64,000 nt of DNA from Acanthosoma haemorrhoidale (lineage: Eukaryota > Arthropoda > Insecta > Hemiptera > Acanthosomatidae). Made by a program: the position numbers and the translations under genes. Positions 1 through 10,089 of this stretch are shown here, piece by piece. Below the pieces are notes generated by a model that saw nothing but the letters and a program-made list of their open reading frames with translations, was not told where the DNA came from and ran no database searches. Every line of letters starts with the position of its first letter. Position 1 is the stretch's first letter. The stretch lies in the NCBI GenBank assembly GCA_930367205.1, contig CAKNEZ010000023.1, positions 178,469 to 242,468 of the forward strand, written 5' to 3'.

Positions 1-477
1 ACTGCTGCCTCGTCCGCTGCCACTGCTGCTGCCGCTGGGGCTTGCTCGCCCACTCTTCCTGTTACTTCCTGGTGGCCCAGTATTGGGTACTCCTATCCTG
101 GCTTCTGCTTCCTGTCTTCTAGGCGCCATGATATGAACAAGTGTATAGTGGTTCTGTAGGCCCTTGCCAGAGGTAAATTCCTCAGGGCATTTCGGGCATT
201 TCAATATCTCTTCTCTTGGTGTGACGACGGGTTTCGCGACACCTTGAAGGCAAGGGTGGTGAGCTGCTCTTTTCGCATTGAACTTCGCCCTGCATATCGA
301 GCAGATATGAGAGGTCCTAACTCCAGGGAGTCGGTGAGTCTTCTGTATATGGCGAAGGAGAGACTGCAGAGCCGACCCCTGGGTTTTCGTTATTAACTCC
401 CTGCTGCATTCCCCTATAGGGCATCTAGCATATGCTTGCCCACTTGCTGTAACCGGAAGCGGGTGAAAAGCTTTCAT
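1..477 (-). CDS. N-terminus of R2-type non-LTR retrotransposon ORF (partial, open at window edge)
   Basis: Reading the minus strand from ATG at 477 gives 159 codons without a stop to the window edge; an in-frame TGA lies 11 codons upstream, so this ATG is the first available. Three zinc fingers follow one another: a CCHH finger (CPIGEC ... HIQKTH, about residues 19-48), a CCHC finger (CSIC ... HHPC, about 60-76) and a second CCHH finger (CPKCPEEF ... HYTLVH, about 95-116). A basic Ser/Gly-rich stretch follows. The order CCHH-CCHC-CCHH is the N-terminal arrangement known from one clade of R2 elements, where it binds DNA next to the target site. RT and endonuclease would lie left of the window. 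NeSL-type or other zinc-finger LINEs are possible alternatives. No 28S rDNA is visible upstream. Confidence 0.7.
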   Translation of the reverse strand, partial: MKAFHPLPVTASGQAYARCPIGECSRELITKTQGSALQSLLRHIQKTHRLPGVRTSHICSICRAKFNAKRAAHHPCLQGVAKPVVTPREEILKCPKCPEEFTSGKGLQNHYTLVHIMAPRRQEAEARIGVPNTGPPGSNRKSGRASPSGSSSGSGRGSS

Positions 478-773
478 ACAGTTACCTTCCACCGCATAAT
501 AGTTTCAAGCATCGGTTGTAGTCATCTTTATGTTTGAATTTGAATCAATAGTCTCTCTATTCACTGAATTGTCTATAAGGTCTCTGTAATACCAATGGAA
601 ATTGTTGAAAACCTATGACTGGTGGTTCACAAGGGTCACTATCCTACACTTTGTCACTTTTTCACCTGTTTTACGAACCACACTATTCACCACTGCCTCA
701 CAATTTCTCACACCACTAACCACCCAATTCACTCACATCTACACAATATTCCAATAAAAACCACATAAATACA
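478..773. other. Probable 5' leader or flank of the R2-type element; no gene seen
   Basis: There is no coding frame or recognisable repeat here. It lies upstream of the R2-type ORF and ends where the G1 LTR begins at 774, so it may hold the 5' UTR of the former. Confidence 0.4.
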
Positions 774-1073
774 TGTAAAGAAAATGTATTTCTTTAATTT
801 GAATTAGCGAACCGCGCCAACGTAGATAATGCAGGCGTTGAAGAGAATGATACTAGCGTTATCAGCAGGGAGGTTACGTGAGGTGTTAGGCAAGCAGTGA
901 AAGCAAGCTAAACTTAATATTTGACTTTAATTATTTGTTGTTATAAAACAAACAGAATCGACAGGAGAATAAACATTGAATGTCGTTTCTTTGTTTTACA
1001 GGTATGAATTTAGATTTTATTTGTAAACCCGTAAAATAATTATCAATTAAAAGAAAATAAACTTTGTTTTACA
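774..1073 (+). repeat. 5' LTR of gypsy-like element G1 (300 bp)
   Basis: It starts TGTAAAG and ends TTTTACA. It matches, with divergence, the 298-bp LTR on the minus strand at 43567-43864. Shared blocks include the start, GTTATCAG, AGGTTAYGTGAGGT, GTCGTTTCTTTGTTT and the terminal TTACA. Family membership is confirmed by the related pol sequences downstream of each. Confidence 0.75.
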
Positions 1074-1165
1074 GAGCAACACAACCTTGTTTTTCTGTCG
1101 TCCCTAAGAACCATTATAAAACGACATTCCCGTTTAAATTACAAGGGTTATAAGAAAATTATAAA

Positions 1166-1699
1166 ATGGAAAAGCTACAATTCTGTTTCAAAGTAATCTC
1201 AACAACAAACGGAAAAAGTAATGTAATTGGCATAACCTCGATAACTACCGAGGATGATAGAATTTTCAAAATCCCAGAAGAATTGCAAAATGCAAACCTC
1301 CATGAACAATTAATCACCACTAACGCTTTTAAGAAGGTAAAAGATTTGTTGAAAAAAAGGCACCACGAGCGTAATATCTGGATAAAATTGACAAAGGAAA
1401 TCAAAGAAACTTATGTAGATGCAGAAGAAAATTTACAATTTGATCACGTATACCTAGAAAATATCAAAACAGAAAGTATAACTGCTGGGCATGCAGACGT
1501 AAGTACTTTAAATACACTACTTAAAACATTAATTGAAAATCCACGAGCCAACAATTTAAAACACATAACAGAGAAATTCATTATCGACAGATTCACAAGT
1601 AAAAATCCAAACCCAAGCCGATGGATGGAAATTTTTGAACAAGAAAGCAATCGATTTAATATAAATGAAGACTCCCAAAAAGTTGGATTAGAATTATAA
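1166..1699 (+). CDS. Gag-like protein of gypsy element G1
   Basis: 177 codons start 92 bp after the 5' LTR. The protein is Lys/Asn/Glu-rich. Its C-terminal part (FTSKNPNPSRWMEIFEQE) has the look of the Gag region just before protease in some Ty3/gypsy elements, where Gag forms the particle coat. No zinc knuckle is visible. The frame closes where an internal deletion has removed most of the protease: 18 bases later another frame reads SLIGLDTIKEF, the usual end of a retropepsin. Function rests mainly on position between an LTR and RT. Confidence 0.6.
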   Translation: MEKLQFCFKVISTTNGKSNVIGITSITTEDDRIFKIPEELQNANLHEQLITTNAFKKVKDLLKKRHHERNIWIKLTKEIKETYVDAEENLQFDHVYLENIKTESITAGHADVSTLNTLLKTLIENPRANNLKHITEKFIIDRFTSKNPNPSRWMEIFEQESNRFNINEDSQKVGLEL

Positions 1700-1719
1700 T
1701 AGGAATAGGATAGAATAGA

Positions 1720-2830
1720 AAGTCCCTAATTGGATTAGACACAATAAAAGAATTTAAATTAATCCAGAATGAAAACCTCAAGATTTTTCAACAAAACGAG
1801 GAAAATGCTTATGAAGAAAAAAATTTAGTAAATTTTAACGAGCACATAAAAGAAGAGAATTTTATAGCAAATATGGATCACTTATCAGATAATCAAAAAT
1901 ATGAAATAAACAAAACAATAGATACTTACAAATCAGTATTCGCAATAGATAAATATGACGTAGGTACAGTAAATAAATATGAAGCACATATAGATCTATT
2001 GGTAGATAAATATTGTAGCAAGAGGCCTTACAAATGCAGCCTAGAAGACAGAACAGAAATAGGGGAACAAGTAACAAAACTATTAGATAAAAAACTCATT
2101 GAATAATCATACAGCCCTTTCGCAGCACCTGTAACACTAGCGTTTAAAAAAGGTGAAAATAAAAGAAGCAGATTATGCGTAGACTTCAGGGATATAAATA
2201 AAATAGTAATACCTCAAGCACAACCATTTCCATTGATAGACGACTTAATGACAAAAACAAGAAACTGTAAATTTTTTACTACATTAGACATAAACTCTGC
2301 ATTCTGGTCTATCCCTTTGCGTATTAAAGACAGACACAAAACAGGTTTTGTTACACAAGAAGGTCATTATCAGTGGACATGTTTACCTTTTGGGCTGAAA
2401 ACAGCCCCAGCAATCTTTCAAAGAATCTTGAGCAATATATTAAGAAAAAATAAATGAACTCAATTTGTAGTAAATTTTATAGATGATTTACTAATATTTT
2501 CGAAATCATTTGAGGAACATGTGAAACATATAGAATTACTATTAGACGCAATAAAAAAAGAAGGATTCAGGCTAAAATTTACAAAATGCAAGTTTGCAGC
2601 AGAGTCTGCACAGTACCTGGGCCACACAATAGAAAATAATACGATAAAACCAATAAAAGATAATTTAATATCAGTAAAAAATTTTCCAATACCTAAGACT
2701 CAAAAAAACGTACGACAATTCCTCGGAAAGATGAATTTCTATCACGAATATATTCCAAACTGTGCAATAATTTTAGATCCTTTACACAATTTACTCAGGA
2801 AAAACACTCAATTGAGGTCACAACATCCCC
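1720..2830 (+). pseudogene. Broken protease end and reverse transcriptase of G1
   Basis: One frame reads the end of a protease (LIGLD), then a Ty3/gypsy RT with PFAAPVTLAFKK, RLCVDFRDINK, TTLDINSAFWSIPL, CLPFGLKTAPAIFQRI, the catalytic motif FIDDLLIF (usual YxDD) and YLGHTIENN. In-frame stops fall at 2104-2106 and 2456-2458, and similarity ends near 2815 after PLHNLLRK; RNase H and integrase are missing. The protein closely resembles the G1 pol on the minus strand at 45560-46396. Confidence 0.85.
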
Positions 2831-2904
2831 AGTTCACGAACTACAACCTTTTACGACTCCCTGTTCCATCTCAACTACACCTGGTCAATGACCTCTTGGA
2901 GTAA

Positions 2905-3464
2905 AAGTTTAAAGAATTACTGCTCCAGTTTGGTTTGAGTCTTGCCTAGAACGATGAGTTCACTGTCGCTTTGAAAGAGGGCCCGTTTTGATTTATTTCT
3001 TTTTATGTTTAATGCGTCTCTTTTTCTATCACTCGATGGAACAAAAACCTCACATTTTTTTCAATCATGTAAAAGATAATCAGACTTAACTAAGAACTTG
3101 AGAAAGGTTAAAATTCAGAGAACGTCGGGTTAGTTAATATTACGGTGTAGACTTAATAACACATTTAACTTAAATCTGGGTTTGTCAAATATATCTTTCC
3201 AATTTATAATTTATTTATATTAAAATTTCTGAACTAATTCACAACAAACATCAGCCTATTCTATTACTAGTGTTCCATCATTGCTAAATATATTTGGCAT
3301 TGACAAGACTAGCGTTCTGCTCTTTGCTTCTCTGAAATCTTTGAAGTAGACAGTTCCGACAAATTATGCCCGAAGCCAAAATCGTGGAAATTCGATTAAC
3401 TAATAAGATCACACATTTAATTATTTTAATTAGATGCATTCACTAATTAGTGATATAGTAACCT
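2905..3464. other. AT-rich stretch, nothing recognised
   Basis: No coding frame, LTR end or LINE tail was recognised on either strand. Confidence 0.4.
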
Positions 3465-3665
3465 ATCCAACCACCCTAATCCCGTAGCACAGTCATTGCA
3501 CTGCACCACTCATCCCTATAATCCTCCTCGGAGACTAAAACGGTAGTGGCCACGTGACCTACGCATATACGTGACAGTGGGAGTCCTGGCAACGGCCAGC
3601 TTCTCCAATCATGTCCTGAGCGTATGTGGCTCTCGCGCTCTTGGCCAGCCTCTGGATTAAATACA
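3465..3665 (+). pseudogene. 3' end of Jockey-like LINE J1
   Basis: A short frame reads SNLSNHPNPVAQSLH ... YNPPRRLK, matching the last residues of the J1 ORF2 at 63290-63387. The 3' UTR that follows (ccagcttctccaatcatgtc) recurs at 63430, near 6830, and inverted near 17220. It is a 5'-truncated copy. Confidence 0.75.
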
Positions 3666-5594
3666 AATTAAAATTTTATAATCACATTTATTTTTTAGCT
3701 TTGATTCTAAATAGTATTTAGTCGAATCAACTTTAAATTTAAAAAAACACATTTTTTCAGGATGTCAGTTATGATTATCCATTTCTTCAGCTCATTCACA
3801 AGGGTCGTCCATTTTTATTTTCTCTGATTTTTCGTCGATCATTGCACAGGAGTCCTCCCTCTCCTCAAGACAGAGGTATAGGCACGCAGGCGACCTAGTA
3901 GAAAAAGTACAGGTACGGTTCTATGATTACTTATGAACTAGTCAAGTTGTTTTAGTTCGCCATAATATGCCTTTGTGTCCTCTTGTTAGCTATCATGTAC
4001 AGCTTCGTAAATTCATACTAATAGTGAATTTTACGAAATTAGTATTAAATTCTACTTCATAATGCTTCCCCTCCCCTAACATATACTTTAACCAGGCCCG
4101 TGAAAGTGACCACTTTATTATATTATATGTGTTTGTTTAAATTAATGCGCGTCTTACAATTTGAACCAAATTCGTGGATAAAATCATCCTTCATAGCAAC
4201 ACCTCACGTCAGGGCCTTGAAATGCTACATCTTGATGTTGTCGTACAAAAGGTAAATCACCGATCCAAGTTGTCTGGTCTCGTGCGTGTGATTTAGTTTG
4301 ACCGATAACAGCTATGTCACTTCGAAACCAAATAAAATCTTTGGGCTGCTCTCAGCCAGCCACTGCTGAGGAAGCATACTTTTTATATCGAGATTTTCTT
4401 ATCGAAGATTTCGAGTCCTTCTGCACTCTCTCACTATCCATCGTTGAAGTTTGGAACCCAGAACCAGCAATACCACAGATTTTTTTAACCAATACATCTT
4501 AATATTCGAGCTGCTCTCACATGTATCCTTCAAAAATCAGAATTTAAACATTTAAACAACTGGTGAAAATTCCTGCATTTTATGCCCTATTTATGGCCTG
4601 CGACAGTGGTTGTAAATTTCATTTAGCATGTGATTAACCATTTTTTATATTATCTCGACTCGAAGAGTTCCCTATATGCCTCTATTCAGTAATTACTAGT
4701 AAGTAAGGTCAATTCATAGCAGCAAAGTGTTTCCAAACTTTCAAATGCAAAGCTTTCAAAGAAAAACAGCTAAAGAGCTATCTTTGTCAAACTCTCTCGA
4801 TAGGTTATTGACTAGGCTAACGGGTGTACAAGGATGGCTCGGGTGTAAAGCGGACTTCCGGAGATCCATGGGGTCCATGGAACGATGCTCGCCCTGCCCA
4901 CTATATAATGATTAATTACACACTGAGATCAATACACCAGTTATTAGTTATTAATACAGTGCTCATGTTTGGTTTTTATATTGAATAATTAAATGCCATG
5001 AGTTGTAAAACAATGGGACTTTCATGTTAAATTAGAAATTAGGGCTAGAAAACATTTTTTTAAATTGAAAAAAAAAACTTTAATCTTCTCACGCAGTGCA
5101 TGCACATGCACATTAGCACGATACCCTCGATTGATTCATGGACTAACTACTAAATGCCTGGATCCGTGGCAGTGGCTAATGTAGGCCATCGGGTCTGTCA
5201 TTATGCAAATGACGATGTGTTGCCAAGTGCACTGTTAGTCTGTCCCCTGCGCAATGCACAGCCTATCTATGCATCTGTCAATAGCTATGCACAGAATGAT
5301 ACTTATCCTTGTATTACATGCATTATTGTTGTATTATTTTCTTATATAGACTAGAAGGTCCGAGGATCTGTAGTCTCTGACTCCAGTTAGTTTATTATTA
5401 CTTTTAAATATTAAAATTTGTTACAACTGTACATCTGTCTTGATAAATGAATTGAAAAAGAACATTTTATCTTGGAAATTAAATGTAAATTTTTTCTTTC
5501 CCCGATGATAAAAGCAAGTCTCATGAATAATAATAAGTTTAGTGAATCAATTAATTACTGAGTAATATCAAAATTATAATAGAAATTTTATTGA
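3666..5594. other. Intergenic AT-rich DNA
   Basis: Only short frames (such as 62 codons at 4314-4502 and 4727-4915) are present, with no recognisable domain and no coding bias. An A-run near 5070 may be an old LINE tail. No function is assigned. Confidence 0.4.
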
Positions 5595-5904
5595 ATATTC
5601 TAACTACGATCCCATAAAAGGAGGAGTTCCACAGGGTAGTGTCATGGGTCCCATCCGCTATAACCTATACACCGCTGATGTCCCCTCTACCCGCAATACC
5701 TTCTTGGCCACATTTGCAGATGACACTACCGTCTTGTCATCCCACCCAGACCCCGATATAGCATCCCATAACCTTCAAAAACACCTTGATGAGATCGAGC
5801 ATTGGTGAAACCAATGGCGGATCAAAGTTAATGAAACAAAATGTTCCCACATTACCTTCACCCTCTGCCGCAAGTCTTGTCCACCAGTTTATTTTAATTC
5901 CATT
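5595..5904 (+). pseudogene. Jockey-like LINE J1 reverse transcriptase core (5' part of a split copy)
   Basis: The reading contains KGGVPQGSVMGP, YNLYTADVPS and the catalytic FADDTTVL. It continues HLDEIEHW, a stop (TGA at about 5807), then NQWRIKVNETKCSHITF. These are RT palm and thumb motifs of the Jockey clade, which copies element RNA at a nicked target. The copy is 5'-truncated. It is interrupted at 5904 by a palindromic LTR element and resumes at 6467. Confidence 0.85.
5901..5904. repeat. Target-site duplication CATT (left)
   Basis: CATT at 5901-5904 and at 6463-6466 flanks the element. The empty site in the related J1 copy near 62900 reads TTTTAATTCCATTCC with a single CATT. Confidence 0.8.
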
Positions 5905-6062
5905 TGTAGGGACTGGAGGTATTAAGTATTGGTTAAATCTAGTCAACCTCTTTGTACTAGTAGGACCTCTTTGTAATTGAACTTTGTAGCGGAGTAGAGA
6001 GCATGTGAGAAGACTGTAGTAAACGATACTAACCTCAATAAGTGTTCTGTTAATTACCCACA
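5905..6062 (+). repeat. Left LTR (direct) of the palindromic element
   Basis: It runs from TGTAGGGACTGG to CCCACA, with TG...CA ends. It is the reverse complement of 6305-6462 except for about one mismatch near position 27. Confidence 0.85.
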
Positions 6063-6065
6063 ATT

Positions 6066-6083
6066 TGGTGACCCCGACGTGAT
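6066..6083 (+). other. Primer-binding-site-like sequence
   Basis: TGGTGACCCCGACGTGAT lies 3 bases after the LTR end, the usual place for a tRNA primer site. Short repeats of a TTAATTCGACGTGAT unit follow up to about 6145. The cognate tRNA was not determined. Confidence 0.55.
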
Positions 6084-6164
6084 TGTGATTGTGATTGTGA
6101 TAATCCGACGTGATTTAATTCGACGTGATTTAATTCGACGTGATCGAACTAAGTGATTCCCAGC

Positions 6165-6317
6165 ATGGCGTCGCCGGCAGGAGAAAAATTTGAGGCTAAC
6201 CTAGCGGACCAACCGGAGGTAACTAAAGTTTCAATTAGAATTCCTCCCTTCTGGACCGATAAACCTGAATTATGGTTTTATCAAATAGAAGCCCAATTCA
6301 AAATTGTGGGTAATTAA
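6165..6317 (+). CDS. Truncated Gag N-terminus of a Ty3/gypsy element
   Basis: The ATG at 6165 opens 50 codons beginning MASPAGEKFEANL. It includes IRIPPFWTDKPELWFYQIEA, the hallmark start of the Gag capsid region in many arthropod Ty3/gypsy elements. The last three codons and the stop belong to the inverted LTR, so only the first 46 residues are Gag. The product cannot form a capsid. Confidence 0.75.
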   Translation: MASPAGEKFEANLADQPEVTKVSIRIPPFWTDKPELWFYQIEAQFKIVGN

Positions 6318-6462
6318 CAGAACACTTATTGAGGTTAGTATCGTTTACTACAGTCTTCTCACATGCTCTCTACTCCGCTACAAAGTTCAATTACAAAGAG
6401 GTCCTACTAGTACAAAGAGGTTGACTAGATTTAAACAATACTTAATACCTCCAGTCCCTACA
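6305..6462 (-). repeat. Right LTR (inverted) of the palindromic element
   Basis: It is the reverse complement of 5905-6062. It follows the Gag fragment directly, with no polypurine tract between. Confidence 0.85.
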
Positions 6463-6466
6463 CATT

Positions 6467-7040
6467 CCTCTCCCTGTATCCGAGACAGTAGGGTACTTAG
6501 GCTTCCATCTCGACAAACGACTGACCTCGAGGCTAAAAAACAATAACTAAAGAGACACTTTGGTCAACTGTACAGACTACTTCAAACGACATCCCATCTC
6601 TCAATAGAAAATAAATTGCTAATATACAAAGCTATACTTAAGGCAATCTGGACCTACGGAATAGAGCTATGGGGGACAGCAAAAAAGTCAAGCTTATCCA
6701 ATCCTTTCAATCAAAATTCCTGAGAACTATAGTAAATGGCCCCTATAACGTCAGCAACAAAACTCTTTATTACGATCTTAATATACCTTACATTCTTGAA
6801 CTCATCAAGTCCTGGCAATGGCTGTTGCTCCAATCAAGTACTGAGCGTATGTGGCTCTCGCGCTCTTGGTCAGCTTCCACTTGCTCGTATCCGGTGACGC
6901 GGCCCAAGACTCTGCTTCCTCTTTCGCATGCGAGGGAGGTGACAACCATGTGAATTTGGGAGGCTCTGGGCTGTTTGTATATACTGTACGAATGAGCGAG
7001 TGAATGAAAATTGTAAATATGGTATATTAAGCGTGGTCGA
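6467..7040 (+). pseudogene. Rest of the split J1 copy: ORF2 C-terminus and 3' UTR
   Basis: Reading resumes with VSETVGYLGFHLDKRLTS. A 13-bp deletion follows relative to 62970, and later pieces include ENKLLIYKAILK, ELWGTAKK and SNKTLYYDLNIPYILELI. After ELI the coding sequence jumps into the shared 3' UTR, so the last 40 or so residues are lost. There are several frameshifts; it is inactive. Confidence 0.8.
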
Positions 7041-8953
7041 ATGCTTTCAGTATCCAAGCCTTTAAACATCCTAAGAATTTAAAAATCAACTCTTAACAAA
7101 AAAATAAATATATTAAAAAAATCAATAATTGTGAAGTACAGTATATTTGGTCGTCTCTCTGTCAAGTGTAATACATACATTTTAATTTATGAATTAATAT
7201 AAATTTAATGAAACAGAAAAAATATTTTTTTCATTATTGTTGAAAATTGTCACTTAAAGAAATACTTATGTAAGTTACTTTAAGAACCATGTACAATCAC
7301 GTCACACCTCCTCTATGTTTGGTTGCATCTGTGCCACAACTTGATTATCCAGCTACTGTTTCGTTTAAAAATAATATTACGTAAAATAAATTGGCCTCCT
7401 GTTATCTTTGCTTTAGGATTACGTTCGAGCCTAATAGCAGAATATATTCTTATAATGACTGATGATTGATGCAATATAAGTAAGAGATCCCTGAGGACGA
7501 AGTGTGGATAATGACCAGTACTAAATAGTATTCTGAAAAGTAATGGTCGTTATGAAAATCTAATTGGGTAGGGTCGTGAGGGACCGGGTCTATTGTGTGG
7601 GTTTCAATTCGCGATGCGAGGTCGAGACCGTCTGGGTCAGTCAACCGTGAATGGGCCTCAGAAAAAGGCATGAATGCCCGGACGTTAAACTCATTATACC
7701 ACCGGGTTGTTTTTGTTTTGTTTTGATTTTTTTTTAGGGGGTTTTGAAAGTGTGTTTTATTTTCCCCAGCTCTCCTTTTAGTCAAAATATTGGGACGTCT
7801 GTTTTCGCCGATAGAGTGTTTTCTATGTCATTCGGTGGCCCGAAGGTGAGGCTCTACTTTCAAACTGGTACACGCCTATTGTCTTTTGTTTCAGTCTGTA
7901 TGTATACACGGTTGTATTCAATGCATCACCACTATTAAAACAAACTAAAATAAAATTCAAATTGTTCAAAAACAAACGTCTCAGAATCAGAAATAATTAC
8001 ACTTACTACAGCAGAATTTTCCAATTAAATAACCCAGCCCTGAATCCACTAATTAAATAAATAGTAAATTACACTAACTATATCCACATGAGAACCAAAA
8101 AGATTTTGTATACATTGTAAAAGGTGTTTTTGGTGCCAAAGTATTTGGAGCTGATTTTATACGAGCTCAATCCTCTGAATTCAGATATGGCATTGGTTTT
8201 TGCCAAGGAGCTCGGATTTCTAAGATGTAACATTTTAGTGAAATGTACACTACACTATTTTATGATAAATCCATGAATCGGGGAGAAAGGGGTGGGGGCG
8301 ATGTGCGCGCCGCCCCCGGGTCAATAGTGCGGGGTGGGGAGGTATATCGACCCGCCACATACTGGCCGGCACCGCTCCCGGCTATCTCTTCCAACTGTCG
8401 TCTCTCCGCCACCTTCAGCCAGCGGGCTGATCATCCATTCAAGAAATGTACCATGGATCAATGAGGGGAAATGACACATGGAATAGTAAACATAAAACCA
8501 TATCATAACATATCAATAATAAGACCAATCATTTCATAACAAAAAAATGTCAGAGGTCCTGCCGTATGGTTTACGAGGCAAATCTTCCTTCATGGGCCGA
8601 TCATTGACTGTTGAACTGGGAATGATAATGGTACTCCTCCCCTCTGAGCTATCCCGGGTGTCCCCTACCTGCTCTAAGCCGGGATATTTCAGGGCATCAA
8701 ACGCTAACAGGCAAGCAAGCAATATCAGGATTAATTCAAAATACCCTATCTGTGCATCGTTCATTCAACCAAAAAGGTTATTAGCTAATTTTAGCGGATG
8801 TCATGGAATTAGACGCTTGGGATGCAGGGGTTACTTGACGCAGTGTTGCCACATACAGGCAAGGGACTAATCACTAATGTGCCTAGTGCTTAATGATTGA
8901 CATTATCCAAGTAGAGATATCACGTGGGTAGAAGAGAAGTAGTGCACAGAACT
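7041..8953. other. Intergenic DNA with a GC-rich patch at 8280-8420
   Basis: No gene was recognised. The patch around 8283-8420 is far richer in G and C than its surroundings and has short frames on both strands without identifiable domains. It could be a promoter, an LTR remnant or unrelated; none of these can be shown. Confidence 0.35.
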
Positions 8954-9227
8954 TGTCATGTATTGCGGGTCTCAAGCTTGTAATTTCGAGACGGCGACTA
9001 CATACAAATGGATCTTGGAACATAAAAAGAAATGTTTATGCACCTGTTATGTATAATTAAAACTAATGACTATTTAATATAATTGAAACCCTTATATCAT
9101 GTAACCATTATTTGTAACCTTGTTGTAACCTTTATATAAATATACTTCATGTTCTCGCTCCAAGCCACGTGTACGTTATCAATTATTTTATTACCCGTTT
9201 TTTCCCATGATTTATCTAAACATATCA
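8954..9227 (+). repeat. Putative 5' LTR of gypsy element G2
   Basis: It starts TGTCATGTATTGCGGG, ends AACATATCA, and is followed at once by a primer-site-like ATTGGCGACGAG. The left end was chosen for its TG and is less certain than the right. The apparent 3' LTR start at 11749 (TGTGATGAAATGG) matches it poorly. Confidence 0.45.
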
Positions 9228-9228
9228 A

Positions 9229-9239
9229 TTGGCGACGAG
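9229..9239 (+). other. Primer-binding-site-like sequence of G2
   Basis: TTGGCGACGAG follows the LTR end. The same sequence follows the LTR of the related minus-strand element (complement of 25505-25516), which supports it. Confidence 0.6.
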
Positions 9240-9417
9240 AAAAAACTGATTAAACTATCCGAGTTTCAAGTTCACGGACATTGCCAGTAGTTCGTATTCC
9301 TTGTATACGCGGTAAGTCGTAATTTTTACCGCGAGTGCTTTTCCGTTGTACTTTTTCGCTGTTTTATCCGTTTTCCATTTTATTTATCGTTCGGATTAAT
9401 TATCAAGATCATCAAGA

Positions 9418-10089
9418 ATGGATGCACAACAATTTCAAGAATTCATGGGTGTGCTTACATCACTTCTAAGCTCTCAAACATCAAGTAAACAAAACCCCAA
9501 GTCAGACACGAACAACCTCGCAAATGTGAGTATTTTTGAAAACTTTGATTCAAAAAAAGAGAAATTTTCATGTTATATGGAACGTTTCGAGAATTATTGC
9601 ACAATGAAAAATTTAGTCGATCCCACAAAGAAAGCTCAGCTCTTCTGTGGTTCTGTGGGTAGTATACATTACAATGCACTCACCGTATTCCTTGGACCAG
9701 AAAAACCTGTCACGTCCCTTGATTGTAAGACACTTGTTTCTAATCTCATGACCATGCTGACCCCTGAACGTAGCGCAATTGTGACCCAACACTATTTCTT
9801 GAACATTACCCAGAAAGAAAATCAGTCGATTTCCGAATTTGTTGCTGCGTTACAGCGAGACATATGAGATTGTGAATTCAAAGTAGAATGTAATTCCGAC
9901 TCGTGTAAAAATTCAGAGGGGAAGAAAACAAGTATCTCGGTGAATGATATTTTCCTCAGAGCTCAGTTCATTCGAGGATTACGTCATAACTGGATAAGGG
10001 AACAGCTTCTGCAGTCAACTGTGACTGGTTTTGATAAAATTTTAGCCAAAGCCACTGCACTAGAGGGCTCTTTGCTCACTACTCGAAAT
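9418..10089 (+). pseudogene. Gag N-terminal two-thirds of G2
   Basis: It begins MDAQQFQEFMGVLTSLL and continues FSCYMERFENYC, a Ty3/gypsy Gag capsid region. One in-frame TGA (9865-9867) interrupts it. The same frame then continues through DIFLRAQFIRGLRHNWIREQ, which matches the intact minus-strand Gag at 23793-25382 (IFLRAQFIRGLKDNWIREQ). At about 10080, just after LAKATALEGS, an internal deletion joins it to the end of RT. Zinc knuckles and protease are therefore missing here. Confidence 0.85.

Larger units (their letters stand above)
5905..6462. mobile_element. Palindromic defective gypsy element (LTR - gag start - inverted LTR)
   Basis: This 558-bp insertion has a 158-bp LTR at each end in opposite orientations, so both outer ends carry the same U3 terminus (TGTAGGG / CCCTACA). 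Inside the left LTR lie a primer-binding-site-like sequence and the first 46 codons of Gag, which run straight into the inverted LTR. It is bounded by a 4-bp duplication, CATT, and sits inside a J1 LINE whose uninterrupted site is seen at 62900. The arms differ at about one position. Confidence 0.85.

Noticed and set aside
3761..3881. Possible exon after cattttttcag
   Set aside because: An open frame follows, but the donor (gtatag) is weak and the peptide has no recognisable character.
5737..6063. Minus-strand 108-codon frame and its near-twin at 6304-6546 on the plus strand
   Set aside because: They share a protein only because both read the same inverted LTR; this is the palindrome, not a gene pair.
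8280..8420. GC-rich patch as CpG-island promoter
   Set aside because: No adjoining gene, initiator or conserved repeat supports this; left as unassigned.
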